Origin: Pseudanabaena sp. CAN_BIN31
GTDB taxonomy: Bacteria > Cyanobacteriota > Cyanobacteriia > Pseudanabaenales > Pseudanabaenaceae
Length of the DNA stretch: 33,986 nucleotides
NCBI GenBank assembly: GCA_026785865.1
Contig: JAJAZG010000324.1
Location: forward strand, 1 to 33,986
Direction of reading: 5' to 3'
The notes beneath the pieces are model-generated. The model saw only the letters and a program-made list of their open reading frames with translations. It was not told the DNA's origin and made no database searches. Below, piece after piece: positions 1 through 7,472 of the stretch. The position numbers and the translations under genes were made by a program. The first letter of the stretch is position 1. Every line of letters starts with the position of its first letter.

Positions 1-1
1 T

Positions 2-808
2 GACTCCGATGAAACTCCTGTGGATAATGAACTCCAGAATGACATCCCGAATATGTTATTGGACTTGTTGCGCGAGATTTGGGGCAGTTCCTCCGAAGAT
101 GCGTCCCGCCGCTCTGATTGGTTTTGGGGTGTGGATATGGGGATATATTATGAAGCAAACCGAGAGGAACCAGCAAAATCAAAATGCATAGTTCCCGATG
201 GCTTTCTTGCCCTAGGTGTGCCTAAGAATGTAGGTGAAGGCGGACGGTTAAGCTATGTACTGTGGGAAGAAAAGGAGAAACCGATTCTCGTATTTGAAGT
301 TGTTTCTAAAAAATATAATGGCGAATATGACAGTAAATTAGCCAAGTATGAAGAGTTGGGGATTCTTTACTGTGTGATTTATAACTCCACTACTGGTCGT
401 AAGCTGTATAAGAATCATCAATCTTTAGAAGTATATAAATTGATTGATAGGAAGTATCACCTGATGCCATCGGTTAGCCTGTTACGCGAAGGTGGAAAGA
501 TGGTATGGATACCAGAAATCGCATTGGGAATTGGATGCGAACAAGGCGATCACGGTGATTGGCAGCGTGAGTGGGTCTATTGGTACGATCGCTTTGGCAA
601 GAGATATCCTACTGCTCATGAACGTGCGGCTATGGCTGAGGCGATCGCTATTCAATCAGATCTTGCTAAACAACGTACCGAGGCGATCGCTGCTCAATCA
701 GATCTTGCTAAACAACGTGCCGAGGCGATCGCTATTCAAGAAAAACAAAAAAATGAAAAATTAATATCTTATCTAAAATCTATTGGAGTTAATCCAGAGG
801 ATCTTTAG
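2..808 (+). CDS. Uma2-family (DUF820) PD-(D/E)XK endonuclease-like protein, 5' end outside the window
   Basis: The reading frame is open to the left edge, so the true start lies upstream; the first possible internal start is a GTG at 20. The body resembles cyanobacterial Uma2/DUF820 proteins: a MGIYYEANREEP-like strand, a hydrophobic core around FLALGVPKNV, then LSYVLWEEKEKPILVFEVVS, where the acidic residues and E-V-V form the usual degenerate nuclease core, followed by KLAKYEELGILYCVIYN. The C-terminus ends in a charged helical tail encoded by a 42-nt tandem repeat. Uma2 proteins are very numerous in cyanobacteria; their biological role is unsettled and a link to mobile DNA is only suspected. 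No catalytic activity can be inferred from this sequence alone. Confidence 0.8.
   Translation, partial: DSDETPVDNELQNDIPNMLLDLLREIWGSSSEDASRRSDWFWGVDMGIYYEANREEPAKSKCIVPDGFLALGVPKNVGEGGRLSYVLWEEKEKPILVFEVVSKKYNGEYDSKLAKYEELGILYCVIYNSTTGRKLYKNHQSLEVYKLIDRKYHLMPSVSLLREGGKMVWIPEIALGIGCEQGDHGDWQREWVYWYDRFGKRYPTAHERAAMAEAIAIQSDLAKQRTEAIAAQSDLAKQRAEAIAIQEKQKNEKLISYLKSIGVNPEDL
638..739 (+). repeat. 42-bp in-frame tandem repeat (about 2.5 copies) in the Uma2 gene
   Basis: Units begin at 638, 680 and 722, each opening with GAGGCGATCGCT, so every unit carries a HIP1 octamer. Each full unit encodes 14 residues of the form EAIAIQSDLAKQRT, giving a helical, probably coiled-coil tail. The second unit differs from the first by only a few bases. 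Repeat number is likely to vary by slippage. Confidence 0.9.
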
Positions 809-820
809 ACTTGGTTGAAG

Positions 821-901
821 CGATCTCATTTCACATCAACAAATATTGCGATCGCGAATCGCCTACAAAAAAACTTGAAAAGATAATCATTGAGGCGATC
901 G
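821..901. repeat. Left copy of an imperfect direct repeat of about 80 bp
   Basis: The stretch from CGATCTCATTTCACATCAAC through TTGAGGCGATCG recurs at 1803-1883 with about ten differences. Similarity continues weakly to a shared GTTATAATTTA at about 931-941. It lies between the Uma2 gene and the small-protein/HNH pair. Confidence 0.85.
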
Positions 902-932
902 CCATGTACAAATAAATTAGATTGCTTAGAGT

Positions 933-938
933 TATAAT
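933..938 (+). promoter_or_regulatory. Possible -10 box (TATAAT) before the 120-residue protein
   Basis: TATAAT lies 30 bases upstream of the ATG at 969, at the end of the left direct repeat; no convincing -35 box is visible 17 bases upstream. A matching TATAAT occurs at the end of the right repeat copy. The promoter role is inferred from sequence and position. Confidence 0.35.
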
Positions 939-968
939 TTATATCAATAAGCTCTCAAAGTTAGAAAC

Positions 969-1331
969 ATGACTACAGTAGCAATCCTACCGATCTCTAA
1001 TGTCAGTGGCGAAAAATCCTATCGAGCGATCGCAGGGAACAAACAGAGTATTGGTAAAACTGCTGGACAAGCCTTAGACGGTTTAACTATTCAATTGGGT
1101 GAACCTGACTTCTGTGGAATGCTTATCGTTCAAAGCTTTTATCCAGACTCATTCTTTGGTGCTGAGCAACAAAAGAGATTGTCAGGATTGATGAATTTAT
1201 GGAGAATGGCTCGCGATCTCGGCGAAGCATTGCCATCTGAGCAACAGATAGAATTGGATACTTTGGTTGATGCTGAACTAAAAGCTGCGACTAACCGTAC
1301 AAGTTCTCTAATGCAGCAATTGAGTCAATGA
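969..1331 (+). CDS. Uncharacterised 120-residue protein paired with an HNH nuclease
   Basis: I do not recognise a named family. The protein is soluble, with a hydrophobic N-terminus that reads as a beta strand (TTVAILPISN), a basic/Ser-rich stretch SYRAIAGNKQSIGKTAGQAL, and a helical C-terminal half containing RLSGLMNLWRMARDLGEALP. Its stop codon overlaps the start of the HNH gene by four bases (ATGA at 1328-1331), so the two are almost certainly translationally coupled. Short proteins directly before an HNH gene are common in cyanobacterial genomes, but what this one does (inhibitor, specificity subunit or structural partner) cannot be read from the sequence. Confidence 0.75.
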   Translation: MTTVAILPISNVSGEKSYRAIAGNKQSIGKTAGQALDGLTIQLGEPDFCGMLIVQSFYPDSFFGAEQQKRLSGLMNLWRMARDLGEALPSEQQIELDTLVDAELKAATNRTSSLMQQLSQ

Positions 1332-1729
1332 ATCCATATTATGCGGCGATCGCGGAACGGGCAAACCATCGGTGTGAATATTGCCATGCTCCTGAGTTGG
1401 TTTTTAATTTTCCATTTGAGGTTGAGCATATTATCCCTATTGCTCGACAAGGTAAAAATGATGAAGCCAATTTAGCGCTTGCCTGTCGTTCTTGTAATTT
1501 GCGTAAAGGCACTCGTATTTGTGGCAGTGCAATTGATCCAAGCATCGAAATTAGTTTTTTTCGCCCAAGAGAAAATAAGTGGGTTGAGCATTTTCAAGTT
1601 GATGCTGAGTTAGGGGTAGTTGTCGGAATTACTGATATTGGGAAAGTTACTGTAGAAAATTTAGTGATGAATAGTACTGCTCAAGTCGCTGCTCGGCAGT
1701 TGTGGATTCGGTTAGGTTTGTTTCCTTAG
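1328..1729 (+). CDS. HNH endonuclease, 133 residues
   Basis: A compact HNH fold is visible: CEYC (residues 16-19) and CRSC followed by N (53-57) form the zinc-binding pair of CxxC motifs, with EVEHIIP (31-37) as the first catalytic histidine strand and NLALAC as the linker strand. The catalytic core reads H...N...CN..K, standard for the HNH_4/HNH_5 type. The region after residue 70 is a short unmatched tail. Start is the ATG at 1328, overlapping the preceding stop (ATGA). The gene carries one HIP1 site. HNH proteins of this size occur as homing-like, phage, CRISPR-associated and solitary nucleases; nothing here chooses among these. Confidence 0.85.
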   Translation: MNPYYAAIAERANHRCEYCHAPELVFNFPFEVEHIIPIARQGKNDEANLALACRSCNLRKGTRICGSAIDPSIEISFFRPRENKWVEHFQVDAELGVVVGITDIGKVTVENLVMNSTAQVAARQLWIRLGLFP

Positions 1730-1802
1730 AATACTCAAAAGCTCTTAGTTTCGTTGGTGGATCAGAATTGTTAAGCGATCGCCTTTCCCCACAACCATAG
1801 CT

Positions 1803-1883
1803 CGATCGCATTTCACATCAACAAAATTGCGATCGCGAATCGACTACAGCAAACTTGAGAAGATAATTGTTGAGGCGATTTCG
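1803..1883. repeat. Right copy of the imperfect direct repeat of about 80 bp
   Basis: Matches 821-901: shared blocks include TTTCACATCAACAAA, ATTGCGATCGCGAATCG, and AGATAAT followed by TTGAGGCGAT. Together the two copies bracket the 120-residue/HNH gene pair. The repeat reaches into the codons that follow the earliest possible start of the downstream ATPase (TTG at 1867), which argues that those codons are not coding. Confidence 0.85.
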
Positions 1884-1896
1884 TTTGACTAAGCGT

Positions 1897-1902
1897 TATA
1901 AT
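1897..1902 (+). promoter_or_regulatory. Possible -10 box (TATAAT) before the ATPase gene
   Basis: TATAAT sits 54 bases upstream of the ATG at 1957, in the same sequence context (GTTATAATTTA) as the box after the left repeat copy. No -35 box with normal spacing is obvious. The promoter role is inferred. Confidence 0.35.
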
Positions 1903-1956
1903 TTACGAGAATTTATATTTAACGCCGAAATAACAACGCAATCGATTGGAAACTGT

Positions 1957-3534
1957 ATGATGGCACTAACTTTTCACAAGTTATCAAGGTTCGGCAACGT
2001 TACAGAGCAGCCTCACAACAAGGGGTATCTACAACCCAACAATTGGGATGATTACGGTAATAAGACTTTATTTAGCCTCACTATCTTTGATGAGCAAGGT
2101 AATGAGCAGACTATCGGCAACATAAAAATAGGCTTTGTTGGTCAAGATAATGAATGGACTAATGAGCATATTCCAGATTCATTTGAGGTATTATCTGAAA
2201 TTTTTTATTCTCTTGGTCAGGATGCTGATTATTACCGAAATATAGTTGAAATCCTTTCTCACGAAATGGCTATTAATTTGCTAACCTCTCTCCGCGATGT
2301 AGTACATGATCCTAGTTGCCTGAAAATTGCTGAAAATGAAGATGCTTATAACGATTCTTTACTTAGGTCTGTAAACCGCACGTCTATTGAAAATCAGTTT
2401 AGAAGGATTTTACGCCATGAAGCCCCACTCACTAAATACAATTTCTTTTATGAGAAGGTTGCTGGTGGACGCTATTCTGGCATAAAAGTCAATTTTGCTG
2501 TTGAGCCAAATACCAAACCTTCTTCTAATATTCATGTATTAATTGGTCGTAATGGTGTGGGCAAAACAACCCTACTGAATAATATGGTAAATGCACTTCT
2601 TTCTAATCGGGGGGGAGTGCGAGAAACTGGCAATTTTGCTACCGTATCACCACTGGGTAGGACTGAGTCTCTCAATAATAATTATTTTGCTGGTGTTGTT
2701 TCTATCTCATTCAGTGCTTTTGATCCCTTTACTCCTCCAAATGATCAGCCTGAGGCTGATGTCGGAATGCGCTATTACTATGTAGGGCTACAAAAACGTC
2801 TTTCTGAACCAGACGGTCAGGCTGTTTTGGGACTGAAAGATAGAGATGATTTGTGCGGAGATTTCATCGCCAGCCTAAATATTTGCTTTGCATTAACAGC
2901 GAAGAAAACACGATGGATAAATGCGGTTAACACTTTAGGGTCAGATTTTAATTTTGCTGAAATGGATTTGTGCGAACTTACGAATATAAACAATCAAAAT
3001 GAACGTGATGAAAGAGCAACAGTACTTTTCAAAAAACGAATGAGTTCAGGTCATGCCATTGTCCTTTTAACCATTACAAAACTGGTTGAAACTATCGAAG
3101 AAAAAACTTTAGTCCTACTTGACGAGCCTGAAAGCCATCTTCATCCTCCATTATTATCGGCATTTACGCGAGCATTATCGGATTTGCTGGTTAATCGTAA
3201 CGCTGTAGCAATAATCGCTACGCACTCGCCAGTAGTGTTACAGGAAGTTCCTAAATCTTGCGTTTCGATACTCCGAAGAACTAGGCTTATTGCAAATGTT
3301 GATAGACCAGAAAGTGAGACATTTGCTGAGAATGTGGGTGTTTTAACGCGAGAAGTTTTTGGATTGGAAGTTTCCAAATCTGGATTTCATAGCTTACTGG
3401 AGAAATCTGTGGCTGAAGGCAAGAGCTACGAAGAAATAGAAGAAGAAGATTATCAGAATCAACTTGGGTTTGAAGGAAAAACTATTTTGCGATCGATGAT
3501 AATGATAAGAGATTCGCAATCGGGGGCTATCTAA
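1957..3534 (+). CDS. AAA/ABC-type ATPase, Septu PtuA-like
   Basis: With the ATG at 1957 (a second ATG follows immediately) the protein has 525 residues. An earlier in-frame TTG at 1867 lies inside the direct repeat and is less likely. Visible motifs: Walker A GRNGVGKTT at about 197-205, an ABC-like serine-glycine turn KRMSSGHAIVLL near 360, Walker B LVLLDEPESHLHPPL at about 385-399, and a switch histidine in ATHSPVVLQEVP near 421. This is the AAA_15/AAA_21 (OLD-like/SMC-like) class. The stop overlaps the ATG of the following HNH gene by one base (TAATG). An ATPase coupled to a downstream HNH gene is the Septu (PtuA-PtuB) anti-phage arrangement; I infer that role from architecture only. No perfect HIP1 octamer was seen in the gene. 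Confidence 0.72.
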   Translation: MMALTFHKLSRFGNVTEQPHNKGYLQPNNWDDYGNKTLFSLTIFDEQGNEQTIGNIKIGFVGQDNEWTNEHIPDSFEVLSEIFYSLGQDADYYRNIVEILSHEMAINLLTSLRDVVHDPSCLKIAENEDAYNDSLLRSVNRTSIENQFRRILRHEAPLTKYNFFYEKVAGGRYSGIKVNFAVEPNTKPSSNIHVLIGRNGVGKTTLLNNMVNALLSNRGGVRETGNFATVSPLGRTESLNNNYFAGVVSISFSAFDPFTPPNDQPEADVGMRYYYVGLQKRLSEPDGQAVLGLKDRDDLCGDFIASLNICFALTAKKTRWINAVNTLGSDFNFAEMDLCELTNINNQNERDERATVLFKKRMSSGHAIVLLTITKLVETIEEKTLVLLDEPESHLHPPLLSAFTRALSDLLVNRNAVAIIATHSPVVLQEVPKSCVSILRRTRLIANVDRPESETFAENVGVLTREVFGLEVSKSGFHSLLEKSVAEGKSYEEIEEEDYQNQLGFEGKTILRSMIMIRDSQSGAI

Positions 3535-4400
3535 TGAGGGCTTTAGCTACACCAAATGATAGTCCAAAGACAGTATATGAAACATGTATAAATAGTATTG
3601 CAAATACAGATTTACGAGATCGCCTCAATCTGGTAACTCCTAATATTCTTGTTGCAGCAGGGGATTATGAGCAAAAAGCAAAGGCAAAACAGCTTTATTC
3701 CATTCCATCAAATAACTGCAAGAATCATGAAATCGCTTTAGGAGGCGTGACTAAAAAGGAACTCAAGGATGTTTATAGTTCACATATGGTAGATAGAGCA
3801 AAACCAGCAAGAGCGATCTATGACTTGTTGTTGTCTCAGGCTCCATTGGGACGATGTCCATTTTGTGGTTTTGGTCAGGTTTCCACATTGGATCATTATT
3901 TACCGAAAGCCAAATACCCACAGCTATCGGTTTTACCATTAAATCTCATACCTTCATGTAGGGATTGCAATACAGGTAAAAGTGATGCAATTGCGACTAC
4001 AGCAGAAGAGCAAAGTTTGCACCCCTATTTTGATCATCAGAATTTTATTGATGATCAATGGCTCTATGCAGAAGTAAGAAAAACAAAGCCAGCGACTATT
4101 TACTTTTTTGTTAAAGCTCCAGAGCAATGGGACAATATATCCAAAACACGAGTTCAGTCACACTTTAACGCCTTTAACTTGGCTTTACGATATTCATTAG
4201 AAGCTGGCAATGAGATGGTTTCCCTAAGAGATATATTAGTCAACTATAGTAAATCAATGGGTTCACATTCGGTAAAAAAACTATTAGAGATAGAAGCTAA
4301 ATCTTTTACTGGTCGGCATAGTAACTCTTGGGAAACAGCCATGTATCAGGCACTTGCATCGAGTGATTGGTATTGTGATGGTGATGGTGGCTTTCTGTAA
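3534..4400 (+). CDS. HNH endonuclease, Septu PtuB-like partner
   Basis: 288 residues. The HNH core is clear: CPFC at 108-111, then TLDHYLPKAKYPQLS (118-132), where D120-H121 are the catalytic pair and K125 is conserved, then CRDCN at 142-146 and K149. The phrase LHPYFDH follows at about 162-168, as in many HNH partners of AAA ATPases. The N-terminal 100 residues are helical and may form the ATPase contact; the C-terminal 110 residues are unassigned. Translation is coupled to the ATPase (TAATG overlap). In Septu the ATPase regulates or recruits the HNH nuclease, which cuts DNA during phage infection; transfer of that role here is inference. A distantly similar HNH motif recurs at 7471-7920. 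Confidence 0.72.
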   Translation: MRALATPNDSPKTVYETCINSIANTDLRDRLNLVTPNILVAAGDYEQKAKAKQLYSIPSNNCKNHEIALGGVTKKELKDVYSSHMVDRAKPARAIYDLLLSQAPLGRCPFCGFGQVSTLDHYLPKAKYPQLSVLPLNLIPSCRDCNTGKSDAIATTAEEQSLHPYFDHQNFIDDQWLYAEVRKTKPATIYFFVKAPEQWDNISKTRVQSHFNAFNLALRYSLEAGNEMVSLRDILVNYSKSMGSHSVKKLLEIEAKSFTGRHSNSWETAMYQALASSDWYCDGDGGFL

Positions 4401-4484
4401 GCCGAACTATTGAGGGTCATTGCGATCGCAAATTAAGAACTTGTTAAATTGTATTGAAACATCGGAGAGTATATTAGAAAGACA

Positions 4485-4814
4485 ATGCTCAAAAAAGGTC
4501 GCAAAGTGAATCTCAATGAGTTGCCAGCAGGCGAGATAATCTTGATGGGATTAAGGGATCTTCATAATGGTGAGTCCAATACAATTGGAGCGTTGCTAGT
4601 AGCGATCGCATCCACGCGCTTAACTGAAGCAGGTTTAGACATTCCTAAAAACCATCTAGCACTAGAGCCAGAGCTAACCTTGTATGCCCGTCTCCAAGAT
4701 GAACGAGAAGATGCTTATGCTTACTATAATGCTTTGCTGAATAGCCTCAATAGTTTTTGCAATGCGATCGAACTCAGTTATAAATATGAACCGTCTAAGA
4801 AAATACGCTCATGA
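4485..4814 (+). CDS. Uncharacterised 109-residue protein coupled to a YhcG nuclease
   Basis: I recognise no named family. The sequence is soluble and mostly helical: an N-terminal basic MLKKGRKVNLNELP, then GEIILMGLRDLHNGESNTIGALLVAIASTRL and an acidic/Tyr-rich helix ELTLYARLQDEREDAYAYY. The stop overlaps the ATG of the YhcG gene by four bases (ATGA at 4811-4814). It contains one HIP1 site (around 4603). Position suggests a helper or antitoxin-like partner of the nuclease, but that is only inference from coupling. Confidence 0.65.
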   Translation: MLKKGRKVNLNELPAGEIILMGLRDLHNGESNTIGALLVAIASTRLTEAGLDIPKNHLALEPELTLYARLQDEREDAYAYYNALLNSLNSFCNAIELSYKYEPSKKIRS

Positions 4815-5806
4815 CAGACTCTTTACAGCCACAATTTACTGAAGTTCTCATACTCATCAAAACCGCTCAACAAAAAGTTATTGCTACTGCAAATCAAGAA
4901 CTGATTAAGCTGTATTGGAGCATCGGTAAATATATTAGCGATCGCCTAGCTGCCAGCGAATGGGGGCAAAAGACAATTGAACAACTTGCATCCTTTATCC
5001 AAACCCAAGAACCTGCTATCAAAGGATTTGAAAAGCGCAACCTCGAAAGAATGCGACAATTTTACGAAACCTATCCCGATTCACAAATTACGACCGCACT
5101 GCGGACGCAATTGAGTTGGACGCACCATCGCATCATCATGTCACGCTGCAAGACCGAAGCCGAGCGTCTTTTCTACCTTGAACTTGCCGCCACCGAACGC
5201 TACAGCACCCGCGAACTCGATCGCCAAATAAATAGTGGCATTTTCGAGCGCACCCGTCTCGCCGATGCCAAGCTGTCACAAACTCTCCACCCTAAAACAC
5301 TTACAGGTATTTTTCGCGATACCTACGTCCTCGACTTTCTTAACTTACCTGCCAGCCATTCCGAGAATGACCTAAAAACAGCCCTTGTCTCCTATCTCAA
5401 GGAATTTATTCTGGAAATCGGTCGAGACTTCACTTTCCTTGGCGAAGAATATCGCCTTCAGGTTGGTAATAGTGACTTCTTTATCGATCTCCTGTTTTAC
5501 CATCGTGAACTCCAGAGTCTCGTTGCCTTTGAGCTAAAAATCGATAAATTTCGACCTGAATACCTCGGACAACTTGAATTCTATTTAGAAGCCCTCGATC
5601 GCGACCTCAAAAAAGCTCACGAAAACCCTAGTATTGGCGTTCTGCTTTGCCGTGACATAGACGATGAAGTTGTGGAATATGCTCTCAGTCGTTCTATCAG
5701 TCCTACAGTTGTTGCCGAATATGAAATCAAGCTTATTCCTAAGGAACTCCTGCGAAGAAAGCTGAATGAATTTTACGAATTAATCGCAATTAAAAATGAA
5801 ATATAA
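4811..5806 (+). CDS. YhcG/DUF1016-family PD-(D/E)XK nuclease
   Basis: 331 residues, close to the family norm. The N-terminal half is the DUF1016 helical region: LIKLYWSIGKYISDRL (31-46), then WGQKTIEQLA and GFEKRNLERMRQFYETYP, then LSWTHHRIIMS (101-111). The C-terminal half is the nuclease: FFIDLLFYHRE (223-233) supplies D226 and LVAFELKID (237-245) supplies E241-x-K243, with the FRPEYLGQLEFYLEALD and PSIGVLLC blocks typical of the family. All core active-site residues are present. YhcG proteins are often found in defence islands and beside type I restriction or toxin-antitoxin genes; here only the small upstream gene is coupled. One HIP1 site lies near the 5' end. Confidence 0.9.
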   Translation: MTDSLQPQFTEVLILIKTAQQKVIATANQELIKLYWSIGKYISDRLAASEWGQKTIEQLASFIQTQEPAIKGFEKRNLERMRQFYETYPDSQITTALRTQLSWTHHRIIMSRCKTEAERLFYLELAATERYSTRELDRQINSGIFERTRLADAKLSQTLHPKTLTGIFRDTYVLDFLNLPASHSENDLKTALVSYLKEFILEIGRDFTFLGEEYRLQVGNSDFFIDLLFYHRELQSLVAFELKIDKFRPEYLGQLEFYLEALDRDLKKAHENPSIGVLLCRDIDDEVVEYALSRSISPTVVAEYEIKLIPKELLRRKLNEFYELIAIKNEI

Positions 5807-5906
5807 CGTATTTTCTCTTTTTTAATTCAAGCAAGAATGAAGAGATCGCTTATTAGAGTGTTGATTGGGATATCTTTGTTGTGCAAAATTTGGAAGATGA
5901 GAGTTG

Positions 5907-5922
5907 AAGCGATCGCTTTTTA
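5907..5922 (+). terminator. Short HIP1-centred hairpin with T run after the YhcG gene
   Basis: AAGCGATCGCTT is a perfect 12-base palindrome followed by further T residues. It lies about 100 bases after the YhcG stop and could act as a weak terminator, but every HIP1 octamer is palindromic, so this may be coincidence. Confidence 0.35.
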
Positions 5923-5945
5923 TAGTGATTGGGGAAGAACGTGAA

Positions 5946-6008
5946 AATAAAGTACCAATTATTTGACGGTAGCAAAGTCGTTTAGCCTTAGCTAATTGGT
6001 ACTTTATT
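5946..6008. repeat. 16-bp perfect inverted repeat with a 31-base loop upstream of cobH
   Basis: Arms are AATAAAGTACCAATTA (5946-5961) and TAATTGGTACTTTATT (5993-6008). The loop holds TTGACGG and TTTAGCC. A second, smaller hairpin CCCTTAAAGGG follows near 6020-6030. The gap 5807-6071 has no supported gene. The element could be an RNA structure in the cobH leader, a regulatory site, or a decayed small mobile element. Confidence 0.8.
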
Positions 6009-6071
6009 AAGTTGCACGTCCCTTAAAGGGCTTTAGGCTCTAAAATAGGTAAGCTCCCCCTTGACCAGACC

Positions 6072-6701
6072 ATGCTTGACTATATCCGTGATGGCAATGA
6101 AATTTATCGAAAATCCTTTGCCACAATTCGCGCCGAAGCAAATTTATCAATCTTGCCAGAAGATCTTCAAGTGGTGGCGGTGCGCTTAATTCATGCCTGT
6201 GGGATGACGGATATTGTCAGCGATCTTGGTTATTCTGAAGATGTGGTGAAAATTGGGCGGGCGGCGCTACAAAATGGTGCGAAAATCTTTTGTGATGCAC
6301 AGATGGTTGCGAATGGAGTCACCCGTAAGCGTTTGCCAGCTAATAATCTTGTAATTTGCACCCTGAATGAGCCTGAAGTATCAGCATTGGCTCAGCAAAT
6401 TGGTAATACGCGCTCCGCCGCCGCAATGGAATTATGGCGATCGCAGATTGCGGGATCGATTGTGGCGATCGGTAATGCACCAACGGCGTTATTTCGTCTA
6501 TTAGAGATGCTCGATCAAGGTTTGCCCAAACCAGCAGTTATACTAGGATTCCCTGTTGGCTTTGTCGGTGCGATCGAATCAAAAGCAGCACTTGCCGAAA
6601 ATAGTCGTGGCGTACCTTTTTTGACCATTCACGGTCGCAGAGGCGGTAGCGCGATGTGCGCCGCAGCCTTGAATGCATTAGCGATGGAGAACGAGCTATG
6701 A
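6072..6701 (+). CDS. cobH: Precorrin-8X methylmutase
   Basis: 209 residues. CobH/CbiC moves the C-11 methyl group of precorrin-8X to C-12 to give hydrogenobyrinate (or cobyrinate in the anaerobic route). The sequence has the family start MLDYIRDGNEIYRKSFATIR, the catalytic histidine region VRLIHACGMTDI (H41), the substrate-binding stretches GAKIFCDAQMVANG and the glycine-rich GSIVAIGNAPTALFRLLE, and GFPVGFVGAIESKAAL. The stop overlaps the cobI ATG (ATGA at 6698-6701), so the pair is a coupled operon. No obvious Shine-Dalgarno precedes the ATG. Whether the aerobic or anaerobic route applies cannot be decided from this gene alone. Confidence 0.94.
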   Translation: MLDYIRDGNEIYRKSFATIRAEANLSILPEDLQVVAVRLIHACGMTDIVSDLGYSEDVVKIGRAALQNGAKIFCDAQMVANGVTRKRLPANNLVICTLNEPEVSALAQQIGNTRSAAAMELWRSQIAGSIVAIGNAPTALFRLLEMLDQGLPKPAVILGFPVGFVGAIESKAALAENSRGVPFLTIHGRRGGSAMCAAALNALAMENEL

Positions 6702-7426
6702 ACCCAGTTGAAGATAAAAGTGAGATAAAGGCGGGAAACTTATACGGTTTAGGAATTGGACCTGGCGATCCAGAGCTATTGACCCTCAAGGCGCACCGCA
6801 TCTTAACCTCAGTTCCTGTAATCGCTTATCCGACGATGGAAAGTGGCAAAGTTTTAGCAAGGGCGATCGTCGCTGATTTCATCCGTCCCGAACAGATAGA
6901 AATTCCGATGCCGCTTCCCTTTAGTGTTGATCGCTCTTCTCAACCCTATTACGATATTGCCGCCGAAAAAATTGCCGAACATTTATCCGCAGGGCGCGAT
7001 GTGGCGGTATTGTGTGAGGGCGATCCGATGCTCTACGGCACGTTTATGTATATATTCAATCGCCTTGGGAATCGGTTCCATACAGAAGTAATTCCAGGCA
7101 TATCTTCCACTTTTGCTAGTGCGGCGATGTTGGGCGCTCCCCTCACCTATCGCAATGATGTGTTGAGCATTATGCCTGCGACTTTAGATGCGGATATCTT
7201 ACGCGATCGCCTAGCGGTTGCGGATGCGGCGATCATTATCAAACTTGGTAGGCATTTCGCAAAAGTTAAATTAGTTTTAGAAGAATTAGGACTATTTTCT
7301 CGCGCTCTATATATCGAACGCGCCACGATGCCCAATCAAACGATTAAGGCGATCGCCTCAGTTAATGCTGATGAGGTTCCTTATTGGGCGATCGTGATGA
7401 TTCCTAGTAAAACTAATCCGCAGTAG
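6698..7426 (+). CDS. cobI: Precorrin-2 C20-methyltransferase
   Basis: 242 residues from the ATG at 6698, which overlaps the cobH stop as ATGA; an in-frame ATG at 6656 lies inside cobH and is rejected. The tetrapyrrole methylase fold is clear: GLGIGPGDPELLTLKA near the N-terminus (SAM-binding P-loop-like GxGxGD), VLCEGDPMLYGTFMYIFNRL in the middle, and EVIPGISSTFASAAMLGAPL after it. The enzyme methylates C-20 of precorrin-2 using S-adenosylmethionine. The C-terminus ends in PYWAIVMIPS, normal for the family. A palindromic terminator follows directly. Confidence 0.93.
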   Translation: MNPVEDKSEIKAGNLYGLGIGPGDPELLTLKAHRILTSVPVIAYPTMESGKVLARAIVADFIRPEQIEIPMPLPFSVDRSSQPYYDIAAEKIAEHLSAGRDVAVLCEGDPMLYGTFMYIFNRLGNRFHTEVIPGISSTFASAAMLGAPLTYRNDVLSIMPATLDADILRDRLAVADAAIIIKLGRHFAKVKLVLEELGLFSRALYIERATMPNQTIKAIASVNADEVPYWAIVMIPSKTNPQ

Positions 7427-7430
7427 TGTC

Positions 7431-7472
7431 AAATAAGTGATGATGGACTGCGCGATGCATCATCACTTATTT
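7431..7472. terminator. Bidirectional terminator between cobI and the HNH operon
   Basis: Perfect 15-base arms AAATAAGTGATGATG (7431-7445) and CATCATCACTTATTT (7458-7472) around a 12-base loop. It lies between convergent genes and overlaps the stop codon of the minus-strand HNH gene. Confidence 0.7.

Noticed and set aside
638-739. CRISPR or VNTR-type array in the Uma2 gene
   Set aside because: The repeat is in frame, has no spacers and encodes a helical tail; it is a coding tandem repeat.
1867-1956. Longer N-terminus of the Septu-like ATPase from the TTG at 1867
   Set aside because: The first codons lie inside the 80-bp direct repeat that also occurs upstream of an unrelated gene, and the ATG at 1957 gives a sensible start.
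5837-5944. 35-codon ORF starting ATGAAGAGATCG after the YhcG gene
   Set aside because: It spans the HIP1 hairpin, has no family similarity and no supporting context.
5946-6030. IS200/IS605-type transposon end
   Set aside because: The hairpins recall such ends, but there is no TnpA or TnpB gene or remnant nearby, so this cannot be supported.
5807-6071. B12 (cobalamin) riboswitch upstream of cobH
   Set aside because: I could not find the conserved B12-box or the other core elements; only the 16-bp inverted repeat and a small hairpin are visible.
6656-6697. Upstream ATG at 6656 as the cobI start
   Set aside because: It lies inside cobH and gives a non-family N-terminus; the ATG at 6698 overlaps the cobH stop as ATGA and starts directly before the conserved GLGIGPGDPE region.
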